Assembly: GCA_965250205.1 (NCBI GenBank)
Contig: CBDFNK010000020.1
Location: 62,001 to 126,000, forward strand
Direction of reading: 5' to 3'
Source: JAHZKN01 sp965250205
Lineage (GTDB): Bacteria > Pseudomonadota > Alphaproteobacteria > Rhizobiales > Hyphomicrobiaceae
Length of the DNA: 64,000 bases
Position 1 is the first letter of the stretch, and every line of letters begins with the position of its first letter. A program made the position numbers and the translations under genes. The notes beneath the pieces were generated by a model that saw only the letters and a list, made by a program, of their open reading frames with translations, made no database searches and was not told the DNA's origin. This document shows positions 28,477 through 38,442 of this stretch, in pieces.

Positions 28477-29355
28477 ATGTCAGGTAAACATCCCATCATT
28501 TCCGTTACCGGTTCTTCTGGCGCTGGCACCACGTCCGTTCGCAGAACATTTGATTATATTTTCCGGCGCGAAGGTATCAATGCGGCATTCATGTCGGGCG
28601 ATGGGTTCCACCGATACAATCGCGAGGACATGCACCAAGCCATTGCGGAAGAAGAAGCCAAAGGAAATAGAGATTTTAGCCACTTTGGTGAAAAGGCTAA
28701 TCTCCTGGAAGAACTTCAGAGCGTCTTTAAATCCTATGGCGATATGGGAACCGGGCGCGGCCGTCACTACATTCACGATGAGCATGAAGCGGTCCAATTT
28801 GACACCCCTGTCGGCACGTTTACAGAATGGGAAGATCTACCGTTTGGAACCGACCTTCTTGTATACGAGGGACTACATGGTGCTGTCGTGTCAGACAACG
28901 TTGATATTGCCAAACTGGCGGATTTAAAAATTGGCGTTGTTCCAGTGCTGAACCTGGAATGGATACAAAAAATCCATCGTGACAAATCCGTCAGGGGATA
29001 TTCAACGGATGCCGTAACCGACATGATCCTGCGCCGTTTACCCGATTACATAAAATATATTTGCCCGCAGTTTACCCAGACGGATATCAATTTTCAGCGG
29101 GTGCCAATTGTCGATACGTCAAATCCGTTTGTGGCCCGTTGGATTCCAACGCCTGATGAATCGATGATTGTTGTCCGCTTTAGACAGCCGAGTGGTATCG
29201 ATTTTTCCTATCTTCTGTCCATGATCCACGATAGTTTCATGTCGCGCGCTAATTCTATCGTCATTCCAGGGAGCAAGCAGGACCTGGCGATGCAGCTGAT
29301 TTTGACGCCATTGATCTTGAAGTTGATGGAACGCAAGAGGCGCACCTTCTTTTAA
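28477..29355 (+). CDS. prk: Phosphoribulokinase
   Basis: 292 residues, bacterial class I PRK that makes ribulose 1,5-bisphosphate from ribulose 5-phosphate and ATP. The P-loop is VTGSSGAGTTSVRRTF (Thr in place of Lys, as usual for this class). It is followed by MSGDGFHRYNREDM with the catalytic Asp and by RHYIHDEHEAV and VYEGLHGAVV (Walker B). Length is typical. Adjacent fbp and rpe support the call. There is no RuBisCO in the window, so RuBP may be made for carbon fixation elsewhere in the genome or as a regulatory signal, as shown for Methylobacterium extorquens. Confidence 0.96.
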   Translation: MSGKHPIISVTGSSGAGTTSVRRTFDYIFRREGINAAFMSGDGFHRYNREDMHQAIAEEEAKGNRDFSHFGEKANLLEELQSVFKSYGDMGTGRGRHYIHDEHEAVQFDTPVGTFTEWEDLPFGTDLLVYEGLHGAVVSDNVDIAKLADLKIGVVPVLNLEWIQKIHRDKSVRGYSTDAVTDMILRRLPDYIKYICPQFTQTDINFQRVPIVDTSNPFVARWIPTPDESMIVVRFRQPSGIDFSYLLSMIHDSFMSRANSIVIPGSKQDLAMQLILTPLILKLMERKRRTFF

Positions 29356-29471
29356 GCGTGAATAGACCACGTTTTATGCTTTGATGTACTGGAATTTCTG
29401 GCCGGGTCACCTTAAACAGATGCTCTAATCTGGTACCGGTTCACATTTCGGCGGCAAAAGGGCTTTCACAG

Positions 29472-30149
29472 ATGTCTCGACAATTGCGCATCGCGCCTTC
29501 CATTTTGTCTTCCGACTTTTCACGGCTCGGGAAAGAGGTCACCGCTGTTGCAGAGGCGGGTGGAGACTGGATTCACCTCGATGTGATGGATGGTCACTTT
29601 GTACCCAACATCACCTTTGGCCCGCCGATCATTAAAACCATTCGAAACGCAACCGATAAGGTGTTCGACTGCCACTTGATGATTGCGCCGGCTGATCCCT
29701 TTCTCGCTGATTTCGCCGATGCCGGTTCTGATATTATTACGGTACACGCAGAAGCGGGTCCGCATTTGGATCGTAGCCTCCAGGCTATTCGTAGCCTCGG
29801 CAAGAAAGCAGGCGTCGCGCTTAATCCAGCAACGCCAGTTGATATCATCCAAAACATCTTAGATCGGGTTGATTTGATTTTGTTGATGACGGTCAACCCA
29901 GGTTTTGGTGGTCAGGCTTTCATTCCTTCGGTTGTTGAAAAAATCCGCGCTGTTAAAGCCATGGTTGGCGCGCGTGATATTGATATCGAAGTGGATGGAG
30001 GCGTAACGCCAGAGACCGCGCCGTTGGTCGTGGCAGCCGGCGCCAATATCCTGGTTGCTGGCTCGGCTGTGTTTAAAGGTGGCACGCCTGAGGCTTATAA
30101 AAAGAACATTGAAGCCATACGTGCAGCCGCGTTAGCCGCGCAATCGTAG
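29472..30149 (+). CDS. rpe: Ribulose-phosphate 3-epimerase
   Basis: 225-residue TIM-barrel enzyme interconverting ribulose 5-phosphate and xylulose 5-phosphate. The signature blocks are APSILSSDFSRLG, DWIHLDVMDGHFVPNITFG (metal-binding His and Asp), DCHLMI, LMTVNPGFGGQ and EVDGGV, with the phosphate-binding VAGSAVF. It is 116 bases downstream of prk, same direction. It completes the fbp-prk-rpe group, and the unit ends at repeat copy C. Confidence 0.97.
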   Translation: MSRQLRIAPSILSSDFSRLGKEVTAVAEAGGDWIHLDVMDGHFVPNITFGPPIIKTIRNATDKVFDCHLMIAPADPFLADFADAGSDIITVHAEAGPHLDRSLQAIRSLGKKAGVALNPATPVDIIQNILDRVDLILLMTVNPGFGGQAFIPSVVEKIRAVKAMVGARDIDIEVDGGVTPETAPLVVAAGANILVAGSAVFKGGTPEAYKKNIEAIRAAALAAQS

Positions 30150-30196
30150 TCCTAAATGGTGCAGACGTTTTGAATTCAGGGGACTACAGCGTCGTG

Positions 30197-30347
30197 CTTT
30201 TTGTTGTACACAGTGAAGCTATTTGCGCGACGCTCTATCTCAGCGCTCTATCTCAGCGCTCTATCTCAGCGCTCTATCTCATGACTGGCAATCAACTTAG
30301 CTGCTCAAAGTCACGTTCCAACTTTTCGCAGGTTGATATAGAGCATG
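30197..30347 (+). repeat. Interspersed repeat, copy C
   Basis: Begins CTTTTTGTTGTACACAGTG and has four 13-bp units, three of them identical (CTCTATCTCAGCG). It then has the shared CTGGCAATCAACTTAGCTGC tail, ending in GGTTGATATAGAGC. It separates rpe from the 3' end of the converging penicillin-binding protein gene, whose stop codon lies immediately after it. Confidence 0.88.
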
Positions 30348-30349
30348 CC

Positions 30350-32896
30350 TTATCGCCCTCTCCGTAACGTCCGCATTTGTAAATCCGAAGGCGTAACGTC
30401 CGGCTTATTTTGTCTTCGTTGCACACGCGCTGAGGACAGGGCGCCAGTGGTGAGGGTTGTGGGCTGATTGACTTTTGCCATCGGGCGTGGGGCTGCCGGT
30501 TTTGGCAGGAGATCTCGGCGAGGATGTGCGGCAGCGTGAACTTTCAGATCTTTCAACAGAGTTTCTAAAAGCGGTGCTGCGATTTGCGAGGAATGCAGAC
30601 GCCGGGCCCAAGGCATACGCGCTGAACCTGTGCCAACGACAACTACATATGAATAGGCGGCGCCTGATGAGAATTGAATGCCGCCTGTTGCCCAGGCATC
30701 GACAGTTGCATCAGGATCCTCCGTGACTTGTGTCCCGGTCTTGGCGAAGTGAAAAGTGAGGTCCGCACGACGGCGCGCGCACCACTTCGATAGAGATTTC
30801 AATGTGCCGTGCGATTTACCTTTGATGTGGTAGCACAGCGGTGCTTGCAGCAGGCGACGTACCATCCAGCGTGCGCGTGGCCGCATCACTTCGCTTGGCA
30901 CAATTGAGGTCACAGTCTGAGAAGCGCTTTCAGCAAGCTCCGGGCTTATATAATCATAGGCTTTGACCAGGGACGGTTCTTGCACCGGTGCTTTGTGACG
31001 GCCCAAGAGAGAGGCAAGCACGACCGATGACATGTGATGCACCCGCCTTGGGCTACCTGATATTTGCCCCAATACAGCAGCCGTCGAGGGTGGCGTGCCT
31101 TCACCTGACGCGTTGGCGGGTGGCATATTGAAGCCCAACGTATCGATCAAGGTTTTGATGCGTCGCTGACCGAGCTTGGCGGCTCGGTTGAGCAATGGAT
31201 CGTTCAGCGAACACGCAAAGGACACAAGCGCACGCCGACCGTGGCGTTGGTTGCCATTCCGGCGGCAGGTTTCAAGGCCCTGTGCGGGGGCTTTGGTGTC
31301 AAGATAGAGTGTTCCCGCCTGGTCACGGCCTTCGTTGGCAATCGCGATCGCCGCGATCACTTTTCCGGTAGAGGCAATCATCCGGCCCTCGCGCGCGGGT
31401 TCGTAAAATCCCGACGCTCGGTCGCGGGCGTTCATAGAACCAAAGTAGGCGGCGGTTTGGTCGGCCTCATAGTAGCGCACAATACGGCCTTCGGTGTCGG
31501 CAGCAGCAACGATGATGTTTGGACGACGTTTGCTTGTGTCGTTGGATACAGTTTTTGCGCTCAGGGTGTAGTCCGAGCCAATACGGTCGCGATAGCGCTG
31601 CTCGAGTTTGTCGAGCGTTGTTTCAACCTGTTTTGAAAAGGCAAGGTTGTCTGCGGCATCAAATGTTGTTGTCAGTCCGCGAACGTATGAGCGCCAATCG
31701 TAGCCCCAGTCCTGTTTCATTTCTTCACGAATGCCAAAACGGGCGGCTGGCATTAGGGCATTGGCGCGAATAATGGGATTAGCTTCGGCGCGTCGGGCAA
31801 GACGTGGCGCATACTTGTCGAGTGCTTTTTGCAGCTTTGGTTTGACCTGGGGGTCCGGTGGGCCACCGGCGAGCGTCACTAATTCAAACAGAATCTGCTT
31901 TTTGTCTTCGTCATCTTTGATGATATTGTTAGCACAGGCTTTGGCGCGCACTTCCGCGATGTAGCGCCAGCGATCAAGACGAACCGCGTTTAGCCGTTCG
32001 TTGCCTTCGAGAAGAATGATCGGTCGTTTGACAGCAGAAGCAAGAACGAACTGTTCTGCTGCGGTTAGATCTTTGGCTTCCTTGCCAAATACAATGCGGC
32101 TCGTCACTTCAATTCCATGCAGCGGTGTACCGCCGGTGCGCTGAGCTAACCATAAATGGTTGGCAGCCCACTGTTTCAAAGCCTTGTTGTCACCACCGCG
32201 TGTGAGTTCATGATAAATTACGGGTGCCAGCCACCACTCAGCGGCCTTGCGTTTGATTTTTGTCAGTGCATTTTCATGTCTATGCGGCGGTGTCTTATAG
32301 ATCACGCGTGCAAATTGCATTGGTAGCGTCGAGCCGCCAACGCCGAACGCGATGCGCTTTAAGCGTAGAGATCGCTTGACCGTGGAATAGGGTATTTTGA
32401 GAACACCAAGGAGATCGATACCGTAGGGATTGAGCGCGGTTCCCAGGTGGCGATCTTCATGAAACACAAGACACTGCCAATAATATTCAGGGACTTCGCG
32501 GACGGGGATCGATTTGTGGTCGGGGAAAGCGCGATAATCGCCGACCTCAATGGCGCGGTCAGTAAAATTGACATCGCGTCGGCTGTCGAGGCGCGGGTCA
32601 AAGGTGCCGGCAAAACTTCCCGACCCATCGTAAATGGCCGTGGCCAGCCAGCGTTCAGCATCATAACGAAGTTTTTCCGCGAGATAAGTTTGGCCGATGA
32701 CGCCGCGCAAAGGCGCAAACACATAAACCAGCATAAGCGCAAACAGAACATAAAAAATCAGTCCCGTCGCAACATGGCGCAGCGGGCCGAGGCGAGGGTT
32801 GAACGCGATCCAATCTGTTAGAAAATTGATCACACGCAAGGGTGCTGAAATCAGCAATTCCAATGCGCTTGTGATCAATCGCAGAAAAGTAACCAT
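30350..32896 (-). CDS. Class A-type penicillin-binding protein (GT51 transglycosylase + transpeptidase-like)
   Basis: 848 residues. One N-terminal membrane helix (about 48-68, LIFYVLFALMLVYVFAPL) anchors a periplasmic GT51 domain. The catalytic Glu lies in VFHEDRHLG with NPYGIDLLGVL after it, and GGSTLPMQFAR stands where GGSTIxQQ is usual. A serine transpeptidase domain follows with SxxK in ASTGKVIAAIA, a possible SxN (CSLND) and FAKTGTQV (KTG). The transglycosylase motifs are divergent, particularly Met for the second Gln. It presumably polymerises or crosslinks peptidoglycan. It is monocistronic and ends against repeat copy C. The family is well supported; how active each half is cannot be told. 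Confidence 0.85.
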   Translation of the reverse strand: MVTFLRLITSALELLISAPLRVINFLTDWIAFNPRLGPLRHVATGLIFYVLFALMLVYVFAPLRGVIGQTYLAEKLRYDAERWLATAIYDGSGSFAGTFDPRLDSRRDVNFTDRAIEVGDYRAFPDHKSIPVREVPEYYWQCLVFHEDRHLGTALNPYGIDLLGVLKIPYSTVKRSLRLKRIAFGVGGSTLPMQFARVIYKTPPHRHENALTKIKRKAAEWWLAPVIYHELTRGGDNKALKQWAANHLWLAQRTGGTPLHGIEVTSRIVFGKEAKDLTAAEQFVLASAVKRPIILLEGNERLNAVRLDRWRYIAEVRAKACANNIIKDDEDKKQILFELVTLAGGPPDPQVKPKLQKALDKYAPRLARRAEANPIIRANALMPAARFGIREEMKQDWGYDWRSYVRGLTTTFDAADNLAFSKQVETTLDKLEQRYRDRIGSDYTLSAKTVSNDTSKRRPNIIVAAADTEGRIVRYYEADQTAAYFGSMNARDRASGFYEPAREGRMIASTGKVIAAIAIANEGRDQAGTLYLDTKAPAQGLETCRRNGNQRHGRRALVSFACSLNDPLLNRAAKLGQRRIKTLIDTLGFNMPPANASGEGTPPSTAAVLGQISGSPRRVHHMSSVVLASLLGRHKAPVQEPSLVKAYDYISPELAESASQTVTSIVPSEVMRPRARWMVRRLLQAPLCYHIKGKSHGTLKSLSKWCARRRADLTFHFAKTGTQVTEDPDATVDAWATGGIQFSSGAAYSYVVVVGTGSARMPWARRLHSSQIAAPLLETLLKDLKVHAAAHPRRDLLPKPAAPRPMAKVNQPTTLTTGALSSARVQRRQNKPDVTPSDLQMRTLRRGR

Positions 32897-33024
32897 GACT
32901 GTGAACTTCGAGTGTGTGCCGCCTCATACGCCACGCCCGAAGGCGCAGCGCTTGAATGTACGGTTAGTCCTGGTTTATGGCGTTCACGGGACCGTTCTGC
33001 GTCCGGCCTGTGGCTATCTCTGTG

Positions 33025-34302
33025 CTATTCCAGAATTCCGAATTCGGAAAATGGGATAAATGCGACTTGGTCACCTTTTTTTACATTTGGCACGTCTTCC
33101 GGCATGTCGATCAGGCCGTTGGCCTCTGTCAGGCTCGAAATCAAGCCTGAGCCATCCTTAGGATATTTGTCGATCCGAGCACCGTCGTTCGTCATCTTCA
33201 TCGTACCGCGCCAGAACTCCCGCCGACCGGCTTTGCGTTTGGGGACCTCAAAACAGGCAGGCAAATGGATCCGTTTAGGATCGGGAAAGTCGCTGCCACC
33301 CAGGCAGCGCAGGACGGGGAAGACGTACATTAGGAAGCAAACGAAGACTGCAACCGGATTGCCCGGTAGCCCGATGACCGGGACGTTGTCTATTTGGCCA
33401 AACATAATCGGACGGCCAGGCTTGACCGCAATGCGCCAAAAATGACGTTGTCCAAGACCGTCCAAAGCGGCGGCGATGTGGTCCTCTTCGCCTTGGCTGG
33501 CACCACCTGACGTAATCAAAATATCAAAGGATTGTGCAGCCTCTTTTAAGCGGTCCTGAATCAGGTCGCGCCGATCAGGCCAGATTCCGAGATCGTGGGC
33601 GTCGCATCCAGAATTGCGCACTAAATCTATTAACATCGGGGTATTGGCATTGTAGACGTCGCCTGGATTGAGGTCACGTGATCCCGCACCCACGATCTCA
33701 TCACCAGTTGAAATAATGCCAACCTTGAGGCGTTGAAAGCAATTGACAGTTCCTATGCCAATTGAGGCAAGCGCTGCCAGGTCCTGCGGTCTTAAGAGAT
33801 GACCGAATGAGAAAAGAGTTGCACCTTTTGCAACATCTTCACCGGCAGGACGAATGTTGGCACCCGCTCGCACGTCCGTCGGCAAAACAACAGTCTTACC
33901 GTCGTCACTGAGCGAGACGTCTTCTTGCATCACAACGCTGTCGCAGCCGTCAGGGATCACAGCACCTGTCAAGATGCGTACAGCTTGGCCAGGGCCGAGA
34001 GCACCGCAATAGGGCTGGCCCGCTGCCGAGCGTCCGGCTACCGAGAGCTTGGTATCGGTGCCGTCTGCAAGATCTTTATGTGTATACCCATAGCCATCAA
34101 CAGCAGCATTGGCGTGCGCTGGTACATCGTGAGCAGCGATGGTGGCTTCGGCAAGGACCCGTCCACCAGCATCGTTCAGAGCCACCGCCTCAGGTGACAC
34201 CACACGTTTTGTGCGCGCCTTGAGTTCATCAATAGCCACGTCATGACGGATGAGCTTCTCAGATGTTTGGAAGCAGTCATCGACAAGTCGATTTTCAGTC
34301 AT
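33025..34302 (-). CDS. moeA: Molybdopterin molybdenumtransferase
   Basis: 425 residues from the ATG at 34302; a TTG at 34341 would add 13 residues. MoeA inserts molybdate into adenylylated molybdopterin. The N-terminal domain has ALNDAGGRVLAEA...DVPAHANAAVDGYGY. The MPT-binding core shows GIISTGDEIV, PGDVYNANTPML, TSGGASQGEEDH and VKPGRPIMFGQ, then GLPGNPVAVFVCF. The C-terminal domain ends with DVPNVKKGDQVAFIPF. It provides the cofactor for enzymes such as the oxidoreductase at 7406. No other moa/mob gene lies nearby. Confidence 0.95.
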   Translation of the reverse strand: MTENRLVDDCFQTSEKLIRHDVAIDELKARTKRVVSPEAVALNDAGGRVLAEATIAAHDVPAHANAAVDGYGYTHKDLADGTDTKLSVAGRSAAGQPYCGALGPGQAVRILTGAVIPDGCDSVVMQEDVSLSDDGKTVVLPTDVRAGANIRPAGEDVAKGATLFSFGHLLRPQDLAALASIGIGTVNCFQRLKVGIISTGDEIVGAGSRDLNPGDVYNANTPMLIDLVRNSGCDAHDLGIWPDRRDLIQDRLKEAAQSFDILITSGGASQGEEDHIAAALDGLGQRHFWRIAVKPGRPIMFGQIDNVPVIGLPGNPVAVFVCFLMYVFPVLRCLGGSDFPDPKRIHLPACFEVPKRKAGRREFWRGTMKMTNDGARIDKYPKDGSGLISSLTEANGLIDMPEDVPNVKKGDQVAFIPFSEFGILE

Positions 34303-35022
34303 GCGGTTTTGTGGTGAGTGGTTCAAAGTCAAGGTCGCCAATAAATCGAGCGCGCAAAGATGCCAAAGCTCTAGCTATTGCGCAGGCTACGTTTGCGATT
34401 TGTAGACGATTTTTTCTGAAACAGAAAATCAATACCGCTGGGGCTGAAACAAGCCTTAGCAAGGCTTATTATGCAATAGAAAGTGATCTAAATGGAGCGT
34501 ACTCGGAGCGTCTACATGGAGTTCAGCAGTAAGAACAATCCAATGCCAAACGCCGGACCCACTAGCGATGCCGCTACCAACATAAGAAACGATTTACCTA
34601 CGAACATGACGCGCTTACCCCGCACCGCCACTACGTTAACCGACACAACCCACGCCACCACACCGTGATCTATGTTTGCCTACGCAGTTCCAAAATTACA
34701 GATCACTCTCCCTCCAAATCGTGATCCACTACAAAATTAGACTATCAGAAAAAAAAATTGTTGACTATGCGTTTCAACTGAGGCAGCGCCACTGAACAGT
34801 GCAAGGCAGTAAATTACCACCGGCATAAAAGATAAATATCGTCGTTACGGACCGCGGCCTTCGGAAATTTCGCGTGCGTTTTTAAAGTACTAGCGGTGCG
34901 CCTAGTGGCGCTACCGATATCTTGCTGCAATGCAGCAACAGCCAGTGCTCAATCTGTGCACAAAGCACGCCGGCCTAAAATTTAGACGTTCAATGGTTTA
35001 ATACGCTGGCTCTTTGCAAAAT
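34303..35022. other. Intergenic region without recognisable genes
   Basis: About 700 bases between the starts of moeA and the 3' end of the double ATPase gene, visibly more A/T-rich than its surroundings. No open frame on either strand looks coding. A 17-base palindrome TTGCTGCAATGCAGCAA lies at 34922-34938 and may mark the end of a transcript. Nothing else was recognised. Confidence 0.5.
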
Positions 35023-38000
35023 TTATTTTTTGTCAAACAAACGTAGCTGGCGATCTTCAAGGCCTTTGGTTTCGCGTGCCAACTGCTCAATACGGTCGAA
35101 CGGCACCTGCTCCGCCAAGATCAATGAGCGTTGCGCCTTCATGGCGCGCACCAGGCCTTCTTGCACCAGATGGAATTCACCAACCGTTTGACCTGGCAGA
35201 ACGGCTGCGGGGTCGAGGCCTGATTCACTTTGGAAGGTGGCTTTGAGTTTGCGCAAAGCTGTGTCTTCTCTGACGCGACCAATGAACCAACTGGTAATTT
35301 GATCGCGGCTCTTATAGTCGAGATCGCCCGGTGATTGGGTTGCCAGCATCACGCCAAGTCCGGCTGAGCGCGCACGTTTCAGCAAACTCTGTAGCGGTTC
35401 AGCGGTGGCTGGTTTTGCATTCGATGGAATGTAAAGGTCAGCTTCGTCGAACATGACGACGGCTTGCAATTCATCGTTTGGATTGCGTTGGCAGTACCTA
35501 AGCGCTTCAGACAAGAATTGCGCCACCCAGAATAGGATGTTTTCATTGTCACCGAGGAAGCCGGTGTAAATCACCGACAGGCGCGTGCGACCATCGCGTG
35601 CGTTAGGGCCTTTTCCGAGCAATGAATCCATGCGCAACGGCTCGCCGCCGCCTTCAAACAGAGCAGAATTGCGGTGGCGCAAGCTATCAAGCTGACCAAC
35701 AAGGTCGCGGCGAATTTTGCCCGACGGGTCCATGCGCTGGGTGATGTCCGTCAATTCGGGATCTTCATCCTCAAGCAACGTTATCAGATCGCCGAGCGTC
35801 ACTTCACGACTGTGGCGGGCACCGAGGATGCGCAGTGCCACTGACAATGTGCCTGATTGTTTTTGGTTGGTTGCTGAATTTTTGAGATGCAGCATTTCGC
35901 CCAACGCGGCGGCCGACAAATTTGCAAGCAATTGCTGTTCGTGATCCGGCAATTCATTGATACCGTTTGGCAGCAACGTGATTGAGATTGGCCGGCCAGA
36001 TGCACGCCCCGGAGTGTAAACAGCAACATCAATTTCGTCAGCGAGCTTCTCGCGGTCGCCGCGACGTTCGGCAAAGTCGTCATCAATTTCACGCCAGACA
36101 TCGGGATTAGCGTAGCTACACAAATCGCCCTTCCGGTCGATCAGGACGACTGGAATTTGATTGAGCAGCAATTGCTCGATGATGGTCAACGCAAGTGTGG
36201 TTTTACCGGAACCAGAACCACCCAGAACAGCGCTATGGCGCTTGAGAACGTCTTTGTTGAGCGTGATCGGCTTTGGCTGCGTGCCCTGCAGTCGGCCGAC
36301 TTGGATGCTGTCCTTTCGTCCGTCTTCACCGAGGATTACCGAAAGTGGCAGTTCGTCTATTGGCGCTACATCGGCAACCAAATCTGTGCCTTGTGACGTT
36401 TGTTCGCCTGAGCTCACATTGTCGCCAGCGCCAACAACCGAGAGATGGTCGCCTGTGCGGGTGGCATCAAAATCAAGGGTAGGTTCATCTACCTTGTCGC
36501 CTGCACAGACGGCGCGTGGCAGTGTGCGCCCGAGCAGATCTAGCCGTAGCAGTTGGAATACCGTGATCAGATTTGACAATAGCTTGGTATCAGTGAACCA
36601 GGTGTCAAAGCCAGGATCGTGACGGTGATGGGCATGAAACTCCCGCACCATCATCATTCGTTCCCACTCGGGGATGGGCACCAGGAGCTGGCGGCCGCCA
36701 TGGTCGCGAAACTTGCGAAATGCTTGTGCGGTTTGGTTTTTGCGGTTGGGCGGAAAGTCCGATGCGCGGAGCATAACGCAACTGCGCCCTGACATGGATT
36801 TTAGAACCTTGTCGAGCTGCCGCTTAAGGCCGCCGCCTTGTGTTGGCCGGTTGCACAGGAACACACGGACATCATTTTGCAAACCAGTAGTGTGGCGCAC
36901 CGAGATGTCGATCACCGGTAAATCATCGGCAATTTCAAGACGCGTCACGTCGAGTGAGATCTTCTTAGACCATTCTTCCTGAGCGAGATTTAATCCAGCA
37001 ACCAGGGTGTCCATCATTTCACCGTCATCAGACGGGATCTCAGCTTCGGACTCATTCTGGAAACGTTGCCAGGCATCACGATAGTCAAACGTCGGCGTAT
37101 TGTCTGAGTCACCACCGCGTGATTTAACCTCTGGGCTGATGGCTCCGCCTAGGACGGATGCCAGCGTTGAAGCCCAAGACGTTGATTGATCTAGTTCGTC
37201 GTCGTTTTCATCACGATCAGTTTTGTCGTTCAAACGATTTTGAGCGTATTCAAGAAGCCGACGCGCCGAGAGGCCAGAGAATTCCTCAAAGAATTGAGGG
37301 CCAAAGAATTGTGCTGGATCGGGATAGGTTAACTCGCCACCACGTGATTGCGCATCATGTTCTAAGCGCCGGGCAATGATCGCCTTGGCCTCTTCGGCTG
37401 TCCGGCTTTCGATAAGCGCAACGGGGCCAGCTTTTTCAATGCGGTCAACATACGATTGCGCCAACACGCCACGTACCTGACCGTAAAAATCTTCAAGGCA
37501 TGAGATAATGATGATTGCGTTGGGTAGCCGGTTGGCGATTTGAATGAGATCACGGGTTGCGCGTTGGAAGCGTTCTTCCGCATCATCAAAAAAGCGTAGG
37601 TCTTCAACCTGATCTATGGAGAACACCAACGCAGCGCGGTCAATGGTCCACATTAGTTGGCCAAATGCCGTAATGATTTCAAAGGCGCGATCTTCGCCGG
37701 TGTTCGGGTCCAGAGCACACACGGATTGGTGAGCTAGCGGCGTCAGGTGGCGGCCATGCAGGTACTGGCGAATGCGTTGGTCGATGCGAGGGTCGTGGCG
37801 TTCAAGGTAGAGCAATGCGCGCACGATGTTTACGTCGAGTTCAAGGTCGCGGAACCGATCGCTGGCGATAACGTCATCGGCGAGCTTGAGCACAAGTTGG
37901 CCAAGTTCGTTTTCGCCAAGGTGTGCTTCGCGCAGTGTCTCTAGTTCGTCTCCGTCTATCTCGCTGACATCGGCCACCAAACGTTGCGTTAATCGGGCAA

Positions 38001-38400
38001 GACCGCTTTGACCGCCTTCATCCGGATCGTATGGCTTTTCAAGCGAGTGGACGAGACGACGCAAATAATAGTCTGCGTAGTTGGCGATATCCGGCGTCAT
38101 CTGGGCGTAGCCGAAATAGGCCTGTCCACCGCGATGGGCACCCGTTCTCAGTGCCCGCAACAAATGGGTTTTGCCTGCGCCAGATTGGCCGTGAAACAAA
38201 AGGATGCGGGCTTGAGCTGCGCTTGGGTCTTGCTTTTGAACGGCCTGCAACAGCCCAAAGAACTTGGTGCGTGCCTTGGCGTGAACAGCTTCCACATCAA
38301 CTGGATCAGCCCGCCACAGGTCATCCTCCCAGGTGATGGAATGCTCAAGGGCTGCTGCAAAGTGCGCCGTTTCGTGTGATTGCAAAGCCTCATGCACCAT
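35023..38400 (-). CDS. Large double-ATPase: N-terminal AAA plus C-terminal HerA/FtsK-like domain
   Basis: 1125 residues with two P-loops. The first, at about 71-78 (HGQSGAGKTHL), is followed by a KAP/Cdc6-like AAA region with the Walker B-like ALVFSIDQVEDL. The second P-loop, LGGSGSGKTTLALTIIEQ, is followed by VVLIDRKGDL, then VVMFDEADLYIPS, the LATQSPGDLDYKSRDQI sensor and WFIGRV. This is the HerA/DUF853-type order found in DNA-pumping ATPases. The middle part is unlike anything I recognise. The 392-residue gene at 38443 lies upstream in the same direction, 42 bases away, so the two form an operon. HerA-type ATPases act in DNA end processing, conjugation and defence. A joint role in defence or chromosome handling is inference. 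Confidence 0.8.
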   Translation of the reverse strand: MVHEALQSHETAHFAAALEHSITWEDDLWRADPVDVEAVHAKARTKFFGLLQAVQKQDPSAAQARILLFHGQSGAGKTHLLRALRTGAHRGGQAYFGYAQMTPDIANYADYYLRRLVHSLEKPYDPDEGGQSGLARLTQRLVADVSEIDGDELETLREAHLGENELGQLVLKLADDVIASDRFRDLELDVNIVRALLYLERHDPRIDQRIRQYLHGRHLTPLAHQSVCALDPNTGEDRAFEIITAFGQLMWTIDRAALVFSIDQVEDLRFFDDAEERFQRATRDLIQIANRLPNAIIIISCLEDFYGQVRGVLAQSYVDRIEKAGPVALIESRTAEEAKAIIARRLEHDAQSRGGELTYPDPAQFFGPQFFEEFSGLSARRLLEYAQNRLNDKTDRDENDDELDQSTSWASTLASVLGGAISPEVKSRGGDSDNTPTFDYRDAWQRFQNESEAEIPSDDGEMMDTLVAGLNLAQEEWSKKISLDVTRLEIADDLPVIDISVRHTTGLQNDVRVFLCNRPTQGGGLKRQLDKVLKSMSGRSCVMLRASDFPPNRKNQTAQAFRKFRDHGGRQLLVPIPEWERMMMVREFHAHHRHDPGFDTWFTDTKLLSNLITVFQLLRLDLLGRTLPRAVCAGDKVDEPTLDFDATRTGDHLSVVGAGDNVSSGEQTSQGTDLVADVAPIDELPLSVILGEDGRKDSIQVGRLQGTQPKPITLNKDVLKRHSAVLGGSGSGKTTLALTIIEQLLLNQIPVVLIDRKGDLCSYANPDVWREIDDDFAERRGDREKLADEIDVAVYTPGRASGRPISITLLPNGINELPDHEQQLLANLSAAALGEMLHLKNSATNQKQSGTLSVALRILGARHSREVTLGDLITLLEDEDPELTDITQRMDPSGKIRRDLVGQLDSLRHRNSALFEGGGEPLRMDSLLGKGPNARDGRTRLSVIYTGFLGDNENILFWVAQFLSEALRYCQRNPNDELQAVVMFDEADLYIPSNAKPATAEPLQSLLKRARSAGLGVMLATQSPGDLDYKSRDQITSWFIGRVREDTALRKLKATFQSESGLDPAAVLPGQTVGEFHLVQEGLVRAMKAQRSLILAEQVPFDRIEQLARETKGLEDRQLRLFDKK

Positions 38401-38442
38401 TAATGACGGATCCTTGTTTTGCCGTTTTAAAAAAGCACCGCG

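Noticed and set aside
27370..30149. Complete Calvin-cycle operon
   Set aside because: No RuBisCO, transketolase or cbbR gene is present in the window; only fbp, prk and rpe are seen.
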